From Acidiferrobacterales bacterium (GTDB taxonomy: Bacteria > Pseudomonadota > Gammaproteobacteria > Acidiferrobacterales > Sulfurifustaceae): a DNA stretch of 14,014 nt. The notes under the pieces were generated by a model, which saw nothing but the letters and a program-made list of their open reading frames with translations, did no database searches and had not been told where the DNA came from. The stretch lies in assembly GCA_015492195.1 (NCBI GenBank), contig WGFP01000153.1, positions 1 through 14,014 on the forward strand, read 5' to 3'. Each line of letters begins with the position of its first letter. Position 1 is the first letter of the stretch. The position numbers and the translations under genes are program-made. Positions 5,719 to 13,874 of this stretch are shown here, piece by piece.

Positions 5719-7803
5719 ATGCCGAAAAAAAACATCCTCACCCGCTCCAAGAAGCAGAAGGCCTTTGCCCTCATGCAGAGCAATCAACTTCATGAGGCCA
5801 AATCCCTGTTTGAGCAGATAAGCGCGACGGATAAACACGACGCGGAAACCTGGTGCGCGCTCGGCGCCGTCAATGGGATGCTTGGACTTTACGATGAATC
5901 CATCCGGTGCTGCCGACAGGCCATTGCCATCCGCCCCGACGACCATAAGGCATACAGCAATTTGACCGTCGCCCTGGAAGCCGTGGGTCGCCTGGACGAG
6001 GCCGTCGCCGCCGGCCAAGAGGCGGTGCGGATCAATCCGAACGACGTCGATACCCATTACAACCTGGGCAATGCCCTCAAGTCACAAGGCCGTCTGGATG
6101 AGGCGATCGCGAGTTACCACAAGGCGCTACGGCTCAACCCCGATGATGCGGAATCACGCCTGAATCTGGGCATCGCGCTCGCCGCGCAGGGGAAATTGAC
6201 GGAGGCGATAGAACACTATCAGCGAGCCTTGCGGATCAGGCCCAATTATGCCGAGGCCTACAACAGCCTGGGGGTGGCACTTGCCGCCCTTGAAAATCAT
6301 GAACAAGCGATAGCCGCGTACCGGCAAGCGTTAAAGATCAAACCCGACTATGCCAACGCCCATAATAATCTGGCTATCGTCCTTGAGGCCCAAGGACGCC
6401 TGGAAGAGGCCGTGGCCGGTTATCAAGAAGCCCTGCGGATCAGGCCGAATTTTGCCGAGGCCTGCAATAATCTGGGCAATGCATTGAAGGGTCAGGGACA
6501 ATTGGACGAGGCCGTCAAAAGCTACCGCGAGGCCCTGCGGATCAAACCGGATTACCCCTCGGCATACAGCAACCTGCTTTTGGCCCTGAACTATTCAACT
6601 GATTATGATCCCGCCGTCTGCTTTACCGAGCATGTACGTTACCACGAGGCCCATGACCACAATCAAGCTGCGCTTCCTTCTTATACTAATACAAATGAAC
6701 CTGACAAACGTTTGAAGGTGGGATACGTCTCCCCGGATTTTCAATCCCACTCGGTGGCCTTCTTTATCGAACTCATCCTGAGGCACCATGATCCGGCGAT
6801 GGTGGAAACCTTTTGCTATGCCGAAGTCAAAAGTCCCGACTCAACCACTGAGCGACTGAAGGGTCTCGCCGCTCACTGGCGCAACACCTGCGGCGAAACC
6901 GATGCCCAACTGGCGGAGATGATTCACGCCGACGAAATCGATATCCTTGTGGACCTTGCCGGCCACACGGCCAGGAACCGGCTGCCGGTTTTCGCATTGA
7001 AACCCGCTCCCGTGCAAGTCACGTATCTGGGTTACCCCAACACCACCGGCCTGCCCACGATGGATTACCGCCTGACCGATGCGCTCGCCGATCCTCCCGG
7101 GCAGGAAGCGTTTTACTCGGAGAAGCTTATAAGGTTGCCGCAGGGGTTCCTCTGCTACACCCCTCCGACAGAGTCCCCTGAGGTGGGCCCGCTGCCGGCG
7201 AGCCAAACCGGACACGTGACCTTCGGCTCGTTCAACATGTTGCCAAAGATTAATCCAAGCGTCGTGGAAACGTGGTCACGCATCTTGAAGGCGACGCCCC
7301 GTTCCCGACTGATACTCAAGAACAAATCGTTCCGCGATGAGGCCGTGCGCGAACGCTATCTGGCTTTCTTTCAAAAACACGGCATCGCCGCCGACAGGCT
7401 TGAGCTTATCGGCTGGCTGCCCCGGATTGCCGATCACTTGGACCTCTACCACCGCATCGACATCGCCCTCGACACCTTCCCTTATAACGGTACCACCACG
7501 ACCTGCGAGGCCCTATGGATGGGCGCACCGGTCATCACGCTTGCGGGGGACCGGCACGCCGGCCGGGTGGGGGTGAGCCTGCTGACTCAGATTGGGCTCA
7601 CCGACCTGATTGCCGACACTCCGGAGGACTATGTTAACCGTGCCGTCCAACTAGCCGAAAATCCTGAAAGGGTGGCCGATTTACGCAGCGGATTAAGGGA
7701 ACGCATGGTAAATTCCGTGCTTTGCGATGGGAAAACCTTTGCACAAAATCTTGAGACAGCATACCGGGAAATGTGGAAGAGGTGGTGTGCCGGACAGAAA
7801 TAA
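5719..7803 (+). CDS. TPR protein with O-GlcNAc-transferase-type (GT41) glycosyltransferase domain
   Basis: A protein of 694 residues from ATG 5719. An upstream TTG at 5692 is possible, but MPKKN with basic residues looks like the natural start. Residues about 12-290 are eight or so tetratricopeptide repeats (for example AYSNLTVALEAVGRLDEAV, HYNLGNALKSQGRLDEAI). After a linker comes the catalytic domain of the SPINDLY/OGT type: VSPDFQSHSV near 338, DLAGHTARNR at 412-421 with the conserved His, FNMLPKI with the conserved Lys near 510, and DTFPYNGTTTTCEALWMG at 585-602 with RHAGR near 613 for nucleotide-sugar binding. It probably transfers a sugar from UDP to a protein or glycan in the cytoplasm; acceptor unknown. 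It meets the FkbM gene tail to tail with four bases between stops. Confidence 0.92.
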   Translation: MPKKNILTRSKKQKAFALMQSNQLHEAKSLFEQISATDKHDAETWCALGAVNGMLGLYDESIRCCRQAIAIRPDDHKAYSNLTVALEAVGRLDEAVAAGQEAVRINPNDVDTHYNLGNALKSQGRLDEAIASYHKALRLNPDDAESRLNLGIALAAQGKLTEAIEHYQRALRIRPNYAEAYNSLGVALAALENHEQAIAAYRQALKIKPDYANAHNNLAIVLEAQGRLEEAVAGYQEALRIRPNFAEACNNLGNALKGQGQLDEAVKSYREALRIKPDYPSAYSNLLLALNYSTDYDPAVCFTEHVRYHEAHDHNQAALPSYTNTNEPDKRLKVGYVSPDFQSHSVAFFIELILRHHDPAMVETFCYAEVKSPDSTTERLKGLAAHWRNTCGETDAQLAEMIHADEIDILVDLAGHTARNRLPVFALKPAPVQVTYLGYPNTTGLPTMDYRLTDALADPPGQEAFYSEKLIRLPQGFLCYTPPTESPEVGPLPASQTGHVTFGSFNMLPKINPSVVETWSRILKATPRSRLILKNKSFRDEAVRERYLAFFQKHGIAADRLELIGWLPRIADHLDLYHRIDIALDTFPYNGTTTTCEALWMGAPVITLAGDRHAGRVGVSLLTQIGLTDLIADTPEDYVNRAVQLAENPERVADLRSGLRERMVNSVLCDGKTFAQNLETAYREMWKRWCAGQK

Positions 7804-7807
7804 TGCT

Positions 7808-9316
7808 TCAGACTAACGGTGTTGCATTACTCCAGACATCGACATTTAAGTTATCATTTGACTGCTTTGATAAAATTTCGCTGTACTCAGTTGCTCGCTG
7901 CATGCCCGCTTGCATCCGTACTAACTGTCGTCTTCTCTCCATTTCCGGACTCTGAAAGTTCAATTCTTTCAATTTCTCCAGGACATCCAACGACTTGACA
8001 CCAGAATAATAAGTTGAAAAAACGCGCAGCTTGTCAAACTGTTCCAGTATGGAAGCAACCACCCAGTTTCCTATATTATCGTGAGGATCTATCGTTTCGT
8101 AACGAGCAGATGCCAGCAAAAAAGGCTCAGACAAATTTAAGGAGGAATTTGAATTAATATAATTAACCAGATACTTTAATGCTGCCACGGCATAACGTCT
8201 TTGGCCCAATTCGCTTGCGACACGAATAAAAGACAGAAAGCGAGGTAGATTGGGCGATGTCTCGACAAGTTTATAGAGAAGTCTATATGCGTGCTGTAAA
8301 TGAGCATATCTATCCGTAGGCGAAGACGCCGAAGAGTGTGCAGATGCATAACAATTCAGTGCCTCACGATGCCGTTCCCAATCCGCTGTCATCGCCGCCG
8401 TATTATAGCGTTTCCAGGATTCCCATAACTGATTTCCGTAAGGCCACCTCTTCAAGTAAGCTATCCAAGCATCCTGTGACACACAATGCATCTCTTTTAA
8501 TACAGGTTCACTGACGAGCAATCCCCGGTCACTAAGGGAAACAGCACGATCTTCCTTGCAGCAAAATAGGTTAAGTTGATATGAATCGACTTCGTCGCGT
8601 GCGTCGAATGGGACAAGCAGTTTTAATCCGGGTATCAATCTGTAACTGCTATAATCGAGAGACTCAAATTGCTCCACAAGATCTAGATTTAATTCGTCGC
8701 CTGCTTTGATTTCGAACATTATTAAAGGTGAATGCTGCGTCAAGAATGACTTCCCGCCCTCAATAATATTGCTCTCATGTCCCTCAGCATCAAGTTTGAT
8801 GAAAGCTATATCATGCCAACCATATTTATCTGCACACTCACTTAATGTAAACAGTTGAATTTCCTGCATGTTGCCATCAGTAAGTGGCCCAACGAGTATT
8901 GAGTTCAGTTCTTCATTGCGCTCTATCTTTAACAAACCCTTTCGGTTCGAATCAGATAAACCAACTTGAAGCAAGTTGACGTTGTCAAACTTGTTTTCAC
9001 TAATACTTTTTAATAGATAAGTTGAAGCTTTTAAAGAAGGCTCAAAAGCCCATACTTTACCATCGCACCCGATTATGTTTGCCGCGGTTAGAGTATACAC
9101 GCCATAGTTAGCACCTATATCTATAACTTGCATGCCGGGTTGCAACATCTGTCTGACAAATTTTATTTCGTCTTCAAACCAATCCTCTTGTTCGAGTAAA
9201 ACATAAGGTGTGATTAGCGTTATGTCGTCCGGAACACAAACAGTAATATCGCCTACGATGCGTACCTTGACCGGTGAGCCCTTAGATCCATTTAGTGTCT
9301 TTTTTTCTATACTCAT
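7808..9316 (-). CDS. FkbM-family methyltransferase with uncharacterised C-terminal half
   Basis: A protein of 502 residues. The N-terminal half is an S-adenosylmethionine-dependent FkbM methyltransferase: motif I VIDIGANYG at 64-72, the acidic FEPS at 91-94 and the family signature IKLDAEGHESNIIEGG at 173-188, ending near residue 255. Such enzymes O-methylate sugars or other small groups, often in glycan synthesis. Residues 256-502 are helix-rich and Trp/Tyr-containing, and I recognise no domain. The gene is visibly AT-richer than its neighbours, with codons such as ATA, TTA and AAT in plenty, which suggests recent transfer. It begins six bases after the trpC stop, so it is probably transcribed at the end of the trp operon. 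The adjacent OGT-type gene suggests a glycan-modifying pair. Confidence 0.88.
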   Translation of the reverse strand: MSIEKKTLNGSKGSPVKVRIVGDITVCVPDDITLITPYVLLEQEDWFEDEIKFVRQMLQPGMQVIDIGANYGVYTLTAANIIGCDGKVWAFEPSLKASTYLLKSISENKFDNVNLLQVGLSDSNRKGLLKIERNEELNSILVGPLTDGNMQEIQLFTLSECADKYGWHDIAFIKLDAEGHESNIIEGGKSFLTQHSPLIMFEIKAGDELNLDLVEQFESLDYSSYRLIPGLKLLVPFDARDEVDSYQLNLFCCKEDRAVSLSDRGLLVSEPVLKEMHCVSQDAWIAYLKRWPYGNQLWESWKRYNTAAMTADWERHREALNCYASAHSSASSPTDRYAHLQHAYRLLYKLVETSPNLPRFLSFIRVASELGQRRYAVAALKYLVNYINSNSSLNLSEPFLLASARYETIDPHDNIGNWVVASILEQFDKLRVFSTYYSGVKSLDVLEKLKELNFQSPEMERRRQLVRMQAGMQRATEYSEILSKQSNDNLNVDVWSNATPLV

Positions 9317-9322
9317 CTGGTA

Positions 9323-10135
9323 TTAAACCGGTTGGCTACATAAAAAAAGTTCCTCGATTTTTTTCCCAGGATCTTGGGACTTCATGAATGACTCACCTAT
9401 GAGAAAAGCATTGATGCCTTTGTCACGCATGAGAGAAACATCTGCCGGGGTATGGATACCGCTTTCCGTGACTACAATACGGTCATCCGGAATATCCGGC
9501 AGCAGGTTGATGGTCGTTTCCAGGCGTGTTTCAAAGGTATGCAAATTACGATTATTAATTCCGATAAGCGGCGTATTCAAAAGCAAAGCGCGTTCCAGTT
9601 CTTCCCTATCATGCACTTCGACAAGCACATCCATAGCAAGATCATGGGCAAGTTGGGTCAGTTCCCGCAACTGGGTATCGCCCAGCACCGCGACAATAAG
9701 CAGAATGCAATCGGCACCTAACACGCGCGCCTCGTATACCTGGTAGGTATCAATCGTGAAATCCTTACGCAACACGGGCAGGGAACAGGCATTGCGCGCC
9801 TCTTTAAGATGTTCATCTGAACCTTGGAAGAAGTCGATATCAGTTAACACCGAAAGACAAGTCGCGCCGTGCTGTTCGTAACTTTGTGCGATGTCGGCCG
9901 GTTTGAAATCAGCACGCAAAAGGCCCTTGCTCGGCGAGGCCTTTTTAATCTCGGCAATTACCGCCGGTTTGCCGCTTGCGATCCGCTTTTGGATTGCCTC
10001 GACAAAACCGCGCGGTGCCGGCGCGGCTTCCACGCGTTTACTCAGCTCTTTCAACGACACGCGCTCGGCACGCTCGACCACCTCCTCCGCCTTGTGCGCC
10101 AGAATGGTTTGCAGAATATCAGGAGGCTTGTTCAT
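9323..10135 (-). CDS. trpC: Indole-3-glycerol phosphate synthase
   Basis: A protein of 270 residues with a TIM-barrel. It converts carboxyphenylamino-deoxyribulose phosphate to indole-3-glycerol phosphate. Active-site segments are intact: AEIKKASPSKG (E62, K64), VLRKDF (K124), LVEVH (E173), INNRNL (194-197), VTESGI (223-228) and IGESFM near the end. It is monofunctional, with no fused TrpF domain, as is usual outside the enterics. The ATG lies two bases after the trpD stop, so translation is likely coupled. It is followed six bases later by the fkbM gene rather than the trpF/trpB/trpA or crp-like genes found in other genomes. Confidence 0.97.
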   Translation of the reverse strand: MNKPPDILQTILAHKAEEVVERAERVSLKELSKRVEAAPAPRGFVEAIQKRIASGKPAVIAEIKKASPSKGLLRADFKPADIAQSYEQHGATCLSVLTDIDFFQGSDEHLKEARNACSLPVLRKDFTIDTYQVYEARVLGADCILLIVAVLGDTQLRELTQLAHDLAMDVLVEVHDREELERALLLNTPLIGINNRNLHTFETRLETTINLLPDIPDDRIVVTESGIHTPADVSLMRDKGINAFLIGESFMKSQDPGKKIEELFLCSQPV

Positions 10136-10137
10136 TA

Positions 10138-11160
10138 TTATCCGGCCAGCTTCTTGCTCAGGTCCACGAGCGCCTGCAATTTAGCTTTTGCCGTGCCATT
10201 GGCGATCACTGTAAGCGCCTTTTCCACACCTTCTTTGAGTGTCGGAGTCAGTCCGGCGGCGTAAATGGCGGCACCGGCGTTAAGCGCGACGATATCCCGC
10301 GCCGGCCCTTCCCTGTTATCCAATACAGACTCCACCATGGATAGACTCTCGGCAACGCCCTTAACCACAAGACCTGAGATATCGCCGCGCTTAAAGCCAA
10401 ACTGCTCCGGCGTTACGGTGTAGGTGCTGACCTTGCCGTCTTTCAGCTCGGCAACGCGGGTGGGTGCGCCGATGCTGACCTCGTCCATGCCGTCTTCGGC
10501 GTGCACCACCAGCACGTGTCGGCTTCCCAGCCGCGCCAGCACCTGCGCCAGCGGCTCGATCCATTGGTCCGAGAATACGCCCAGCACTTGGTTCGGCGCA
10601 CCAGCCGGGTTGGTGAGCGGCCCCAATAGATTGAAGATCGTGCGCACCCCCATTTCCTTGCGCGGACCGATGGCGTGTTTCATGGCCCCGTGGTGCTTGG
10701 GCGCGAACATAAACCCCACGCCGACTTCGTTCACGCACTGCGCCACCTGCTCCGGTGTCAGGTCCAGGCCGACGCCGGCGGCTTCCAGCACGTCGGCGCT
10801 GCCGGACTTGCTCGACACCGAGCGGTTACCGTGCTTCGCCACTTTCCCGCCCGCCGCCGCGACCACGAAGGCGCTGGCCGTCGAGATATTGAAAGTGCTG
10901 ATGCCGTCACCGCCGGTGCCACAGGTATCAACCAGATGCGGGCCACTGACATCCACGCGTGTTGCCAGTTCCCGCATCACTTCCGCGGCGGCGGCGATTT
11001 CCTCCACAGTTTCGCCCTTCATGCGCAAACCGATCAGAAACCCCCCGATCTGCGCCGGTGTGGCCTGGCCGGTCATAATGGTGCGCATTACCAAATGCAT
11101 TTGTTCAGCGCTCAGGTCACGACCTTCGGTAACAGTACGGATTGCAGACTGCATGTCCAT
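10138..11160 (-). CDS. trpD: Anthranilate phosphoribosyltransferase
   Basis: A protein of 340 residues that transfers phosphoribose from PRPP to anthranilate. The PRPP/Mg and anthranilate motifs are conserved: DTCGTGGDG at 78-86, NISTASAFV at 91-99, KHGNRSVSSKSGSAD at 109-123 and the ARG/GPRKEMGVRTIFNLLGPLTNP region. Length is normal and it is not fused to TrpG. The start at 11160 is supported by GGAG six bases upstream; a second in-frame ATG follows two codons later. It is separated from trpG by repeat B2, whereas in many relatives trpG and trpD are nearly contiguous. Confidence 0.97.
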   Translation of the reverse strand: MDMQSAIRTVTEGRDLSAEQMHLVMRTIMTGQATPAQIGGFLIGLRMKGETVEEIAAAAEVMRELATRVDVSGPHLVDTCGTGGDGISTFNISTASAFVVAAAGGKVAKHGNRSVSSKSGSADVLEAAGVGLDLTPEQVAQCVNEVGVGFMFAPKHHGAMKHAIGPRKEMGVRTIFNLLGPLTNPAGAPNQVLGVFSDQWIEPLAQVLARLGSRHVLVVHAEDGMDEVSIGAPTRVAELKDGKVSTYTVTPEQFGFKRGDISGLVVKGVAESLSMVESVLDNREGPARDIVALNAGAAIYAAGLTPTLKEGVEKALTVIANGTAKAKLQALVDLSKKLAG

Positions 11161-11166
11161 AATTAA

Positions 11167-11170
11167 CTCC
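11167..11170 (-). promoter_or_regulatory. Shine-Dalgarno site of trpD
   Basis: GGAG lies six bases before the ATG at 11160, within a short spacer between repeat B2 and trpD. It decides for the first of two closely spaced in-frame ATGs, although spacing to the second (11154) is only slightly long. Confidence 0.6.
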
Positions 11171-11177
11171 TCGATAA

Positions 11178-11303
11178 AAACTCAACGCAGAGACGCTAAA
11201 GCGCAAAGATAAATATGATATTAGTGGAACCCCGTCATAAAATTAATCCATACTCAACACTTTGCGACCTTTGCGTACTCTGCGTCTTTGCGTTGGGTGT
11301 TTT
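11178..11303. repeat. Palindromic octad repeat, family B, empty copy between trpG and trpD
   Basis: One arm (about 11181-11208) has units acgcagag, acgctaaa, gcgcaaag. The other (about 11262-11296) has the inverse of acgcaaag-like units. The core of roughly 53 bases holds no gene. The outer ends read gcgttgagttttt and gcgttgggtgtttt away from the element, closely similar to the ends of copy B1. The trpG stop codon is at its outer edge. Presence of this element inserts about 120 bases between two genes that usually nearly touch. Confidence 0.82.
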
Positions 11304-11865
11304 AGCATCTTAAGAAATTCTTAAGCAAATCATGGCCGTGCCGGGTAAGTATGGATTCCGGATGGAACTGCACCCCTTCCACCGCCAGCTGTTTGTGCCG
11401 CACGCCCATGATCTCCTCGTCGTCCGTCCAGGCGGTGATCTCCAGGCAGTCCGGGAGGCTCTCGCGCTCGATGACCAGCGAATGATAGCGCGTCGCCTCG
11501 AACGGATTCGGCAAGTCCTTAAAGACGCCCTTTCCTGAATGGTGGATCATTGACGTCTTGCCGTGCATAAGCCGTTTCGCGCGTACGATTCTTCCGCCAT
11601 AGGCCTGCCCGATGCTCTGATGACCCAGACACACGCCGAGTATTGGTATCCTCCCGCCGAGCCGGCGGACCGTGTCCACCGATATTCCTGCCTCGTTGGG
11701 CGTGCACGGCCCTGGCGAGATCACGATACGGTCGGGCGCGAGTTGCTCGATCTCGTCCACCGTGATCTGGTCATTGCGGAACACGCGCACATCCTCGCCC
11801 AGCTCACCCAGATATTGCACCAGGTTGTAGGTAAAGGAATCGTAATTATCGATCATCAAGATCAT
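11302..11865 (-). CDS. trpG: Anthranilate synthase glutamine amidotransferase subunit
   Basis: A protein of 187 residues in the class I glutamine amidotransferase family. It supplies ammonia to TrpE and may double as PabA. It has SPGPCTP (oxyanion region, 50-56), the nucleophile C79 in LGVCLGHQ, and the H168/E170 of the triad in VQFHPES. I chose ATG 11865 because MILMIDNYDSFTYNLVQYLGELG is the usual N-terminus. An ATG at 11898 in the same frame would add eleven residues encoded entirely by the repeat arm of B1, which is an artefact. The ribosome site is weak (GAG within gcgttgagt, the repeat edge). The gene is flanked on both sides by family B repeats. Confidence 0.96.
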   Translation of the reverse strand: MILMIDNYDSFTYNLVQYLGELGEDVRVFRNDQITVDEIEQLAPDRIVISPGPCTPNEAGISVDTVRRLGGRIPILGVCLGHQSIGQAYGGRIVRAKRLMHGKTSMIHHSGKGVFKDLPNPFEATRYHSLVIERESLPDCLEITAWTDDEEIMGVRHKQLAVEGVQFHPESILTRHGHDLLKNFLRC

Positions 11866-11904
11866 ATAGATACTCAACGCAAAGACGCGAAGGCGCAAAG
11901 AAAA

Positions 11905-12282
11905 TTAGAGTTTATTAACAATTCTTCGTATACCTGACCTTAAAGTCGGCACATTGAAATTTATCAGTAACCCAAGCTTCAACTGGCTTAAACGCAGATA
12001 TGATAATAATTGCGCTTCATGTACCGGCAAAACATGTTCCACCGTTTTTAATTCGACAATAACCTTATCCGAAACCAATAGATCAAGCCGAAATGCGGCT
12101 TCGAATTCCATACTTTTATAATGAACAGGCAAAGGTACTTCTTCCCGAAATGCCAATTCTTGCAATGCAAGCTCATGCGCGAGGCATTTCTGATAAACAG
12201 ACTCCAATAATCCGGGGCCAAGAGCTCGATGCACCTCGATCGCCGCGCCGATTATCACATTTGAAATCTTATCTTCCTCCAT
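11905..12282 (-). CDS. GxxExxY protein (PD-(D/E)XK nuclease-like)
   Basis: A protein of 125 residues, the usual family length. The defining motif is at 24-30 (GLLESVY) after an IEVHRALGPG stretch. A later RLDLLVSDKVIVELKTVE segment supplies D67 and E77-x-K79, the pattern of PD-(D/E)XK nucleases. The biological role of the family is not established; nuclease activity is a prediction. I chose ATG 12282 because an ideal AAAGGAG site lies five bases upstream; the longer frame from 12330 would begin with sixteen residues encoded by the repeat arm. Its stop lies at the inner edge of the other arm. It is out of place between trpE and trpG, and is almost certainly a passenger of the flanking repeats. 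Confidence 0.9.
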   Translation of the reverse strand: MEEDKISNVIIGAAIEVHRALGPGLLESVYQKCLAHELALQELAFREEVPLPVHYKSMEFEAAFRLDLLVSDKVIVELKTVEHVLPVHEAQLLSYLRLSQLKLGLLINFNVPTLRSGIRRIVNKL

Positions 12283-12287
12283 TTGCA

Positions 12288-12294
12288 CTCCTTT
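12288..12294 (-). promoter_or_regulatory. Shine-Dalgarno site of the GxxExxY gene, formed by the repeat arm
   Basis: AAAGGAG lies five bases before ATG 12282 and arises from the third acgcaaag unit of the arm followed by gag. The element thus carries its own translation signal, so the cargo would be translated wherever it landed in a transcript. Confidence 0.7.
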
Positions 12295-12313
12295 GCGTCT
12301 TTGCGTCTTTGCG

Positions 12314-13813
12314 TTAAGTTTTTCCTTCATTTCCTTCGAGACCGACCGACGCCATGGATACGGCGTGGAAGATGGCGCGCGCCTTGTTCATGGTTTCCTC
12401 CCATTCCTTGCTTGGTACGGAATCGGCCACGATGCCGGCGCCGGCCTGAATATACAGCGTATCCCCCTTGATCACGGCGGTGCGGATGGCGATGGCGGTA
12501 TCCATGTTGCCGGACCAGGAGATATAACCGACGGCGCCGGCGTAAACGCCGCGTCGGACCGGTTCGAGTTCGTCAATGATTTCCATGGCGCGCACCTTGG
12601 GCGCACCGCTGACGGTGCCGGCGGGAAAGGTCGCACGTAACACGTCCACGGCATCCATGCCCGGCTTGAGATCGCCGATCACGTTGGACACGATGTGCAT
12701 GACGTGGGAGTAGCGTTCGATCACCATTTTATCGGTGACGCGGACGCTACCGATCTTCGCCACGTGCCCCACATCGTTTCTTCCGAGGTCCATCAACATC
12801 AGATGCTCGGCGAGTTCCTTGGGGTCGGACAGGAGCTCTTGCTCCAGGCGCTGGTCCTCCGCTTCGTTCTCCCCGCGCGGACGGGTGCCTGCGATCGGCC
12901 GGACGGTCACCGTGCCATCCTCCAAGCGCACCAGGATCTCCGGCGAAGAGCCGACGATGTGAAAGTCCTTGAGATCCATGAAATACATGTAGGGTGAGGG
13001 ATTGAGGGTGCGCAGCGCACGATACAAATCGAGCGGCGCGGCGTCAAAAGGAATGGAGAGCCGCTGGGATAATACGACCTGCATGATATCGCCGGCACGA
13101 ATATACTCGCGCGATTTTTTCACGGCCGTCTTGAACCCTTCCTGGGTAAACCCCGAGACGAAGTCGGACTCGTTTACCTGTTTCGCCGTCTTGGACGGCG
13201 GTGATTTTGGAAGTGCTCCGCCTAATTTATCAACCAGTTCATCAAGCCGCCGGTTGGCCTTGTTGAAGGCATCCTCAATTTTAGGATTGACGTGAATCAC
13301 GACATAAAGCTTGCCGGCGAGGTTGTCGAAAACGACCACTTCGTCCGACACCATCAGCAGGATATCAGGGGCACCGATGACATCCGGTTTATTCAGGTCA
13401 CCGAGTTTGGGCTCGATAAAGCGCACCGTTTCGTAGCCGAAATACCCCACCATGCCGCCGGTGAAACGCGGCAGGCCCTGAATTTGAGGCACGTTATAGC
13501 GCGCCTTGAAACGGCACACGTATTCCAGCGGGTCTTCCACAGTTTCGCGCTCCACCGTTTCGCCGTCGCGCTCGACAGCTACCTCGTTGCCGGCAACGCG
13601 CAGAAGCGTACGAGATGGCAAACCGATGATGGAGTAGCGGCCCCACTTCTCACCGCCCTGGACGGATTCGAACAGGTAGGAGTAAGACCCGCGGGCAAGC
13701 TTGAGATAAACGCTTAAGGGGGTGTCGAGGTCGGCAAGGACCTCACGCATGAGTGGAATGCGATTAAAGCCCTGGGCGGAAAATCTTTCAAACTCTTTTT
13801 TTGTTAATGACAT
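12314..13813 (-). CDS. trpE: Anthranilate synthase component I
   Basis: A protein of 499 residues that makes anthranilate from chorismate with ammonia from TrpG. The tryptophan-binding N-terminal segment is present, with LFES at 47-50 (usually LLES) and GRYS at 58-61, so feedback inhibition is probably retained. Catalytic motifs are complete: PIAGTRPRG at 307-315, LSDPKELAEHLMLMDLGRNDVG around 328-349, GTVSGAPK at 399-406 and YIQAGAGIVADS at 454-465. It lies 117 bases after gph, as in many proteobacteria. The last codons (NEGKT) reach the edge of element B1, so the natural C-terminus may have been slightly changed by the insertion. Confidence 0.97.
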   Translation of the reverse strand: MSLTKKEFERFSAQGFNRIPLMREVLADLDTPLSVYLKLARGSYSYLFESVQGGEKWGRYSIIGLPSRTLLRVAGNEVAVERDGETVERETVEDPLEYVCRFKARYNVPQIQGLPRFTGGMVGYFGYETVRFIEPKLGDLNKPDVIGAPDILLMVSDEVVVFDNLAGKLYVVIHVNPKIEDAFNKANRRLDELVDKLGGALPKSPPSKTAKQVNESDFVSGFTQEGFKTAVKKSREYIRAGDIMQVVLSQRLSIPFDAAPLDLYRALRTLNPSPYMYFMDLKDFHIVGSSPEILVRLEDGTVTVRPIAGTRPRGENEAEDQRLEQELLSDPKELAEHLMLMDLGRNDVGHVAKIGSVRVTDKMVIERYSHVMHIVSNVIGDLKPGMDAVDVLRATFPAGTVSGAPKVRAMEIIDELEPVRRGVYAGAVGYISWSGNMDTAIAIRTAVIKGDTLYIQAGAGIVADSVPSKEWEETMNKARAIFHAVSMASVGLEGNEGKT

Positions 13814-13874
13814 GTATCACCATGAGAATCACAGAATAAATGGAAAAAATCGCAAAGAACAGGCGAGGATGGCC

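Larger units (their letters stand above)
11872..12320 (-). mobile_element. Family B element carrying a GxxExxY gene between inverted octad arms
   Basis: The arms are 11873-11901 (acgcaaag, acgcgaag, gcgcaaag) and 12290-12317 (inverse of three consecutive acgcaaag units). Both outer ends match those of copy B2 (gcgttgagt, gcgttaagttttt). Between the arms lies only the GxxExxY gene. There is no transposase, so mobility would be in trans or by another route. The insertion lies exactly between trpE and trpG: the trpE stop (12316-12314) is inside the outer edge, and trpG starts seven bases beyond the other. That the element moves is inference from the paired ends, the empty second copy and the precise junctions. 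Confidence 0.6.

Noticed and set aside
11866..11898. Earlier ATG for trpG adding MRLRVFALSIY.
   Set aside because: These residues are a translation of the octad repeat arm; the conserved TrpG N-terminus starts at ATG 11865.
12283..12330. Earlier ATG for the GxxExxY gene adding MKEKLNAKTQRRKGVQ.
   Set aside because: It is encoded by the repeat arm and overlaps trpE; ATG 12282 has an ideal ribosome site and gives the normal family length.
11178..12330. The regular ACGCAAAG units considered as a CRISPR array.
   Set aside because: Units are 7-8 bases, contiguous without spacers, and arranged as inverted arms; no cas genes are present.
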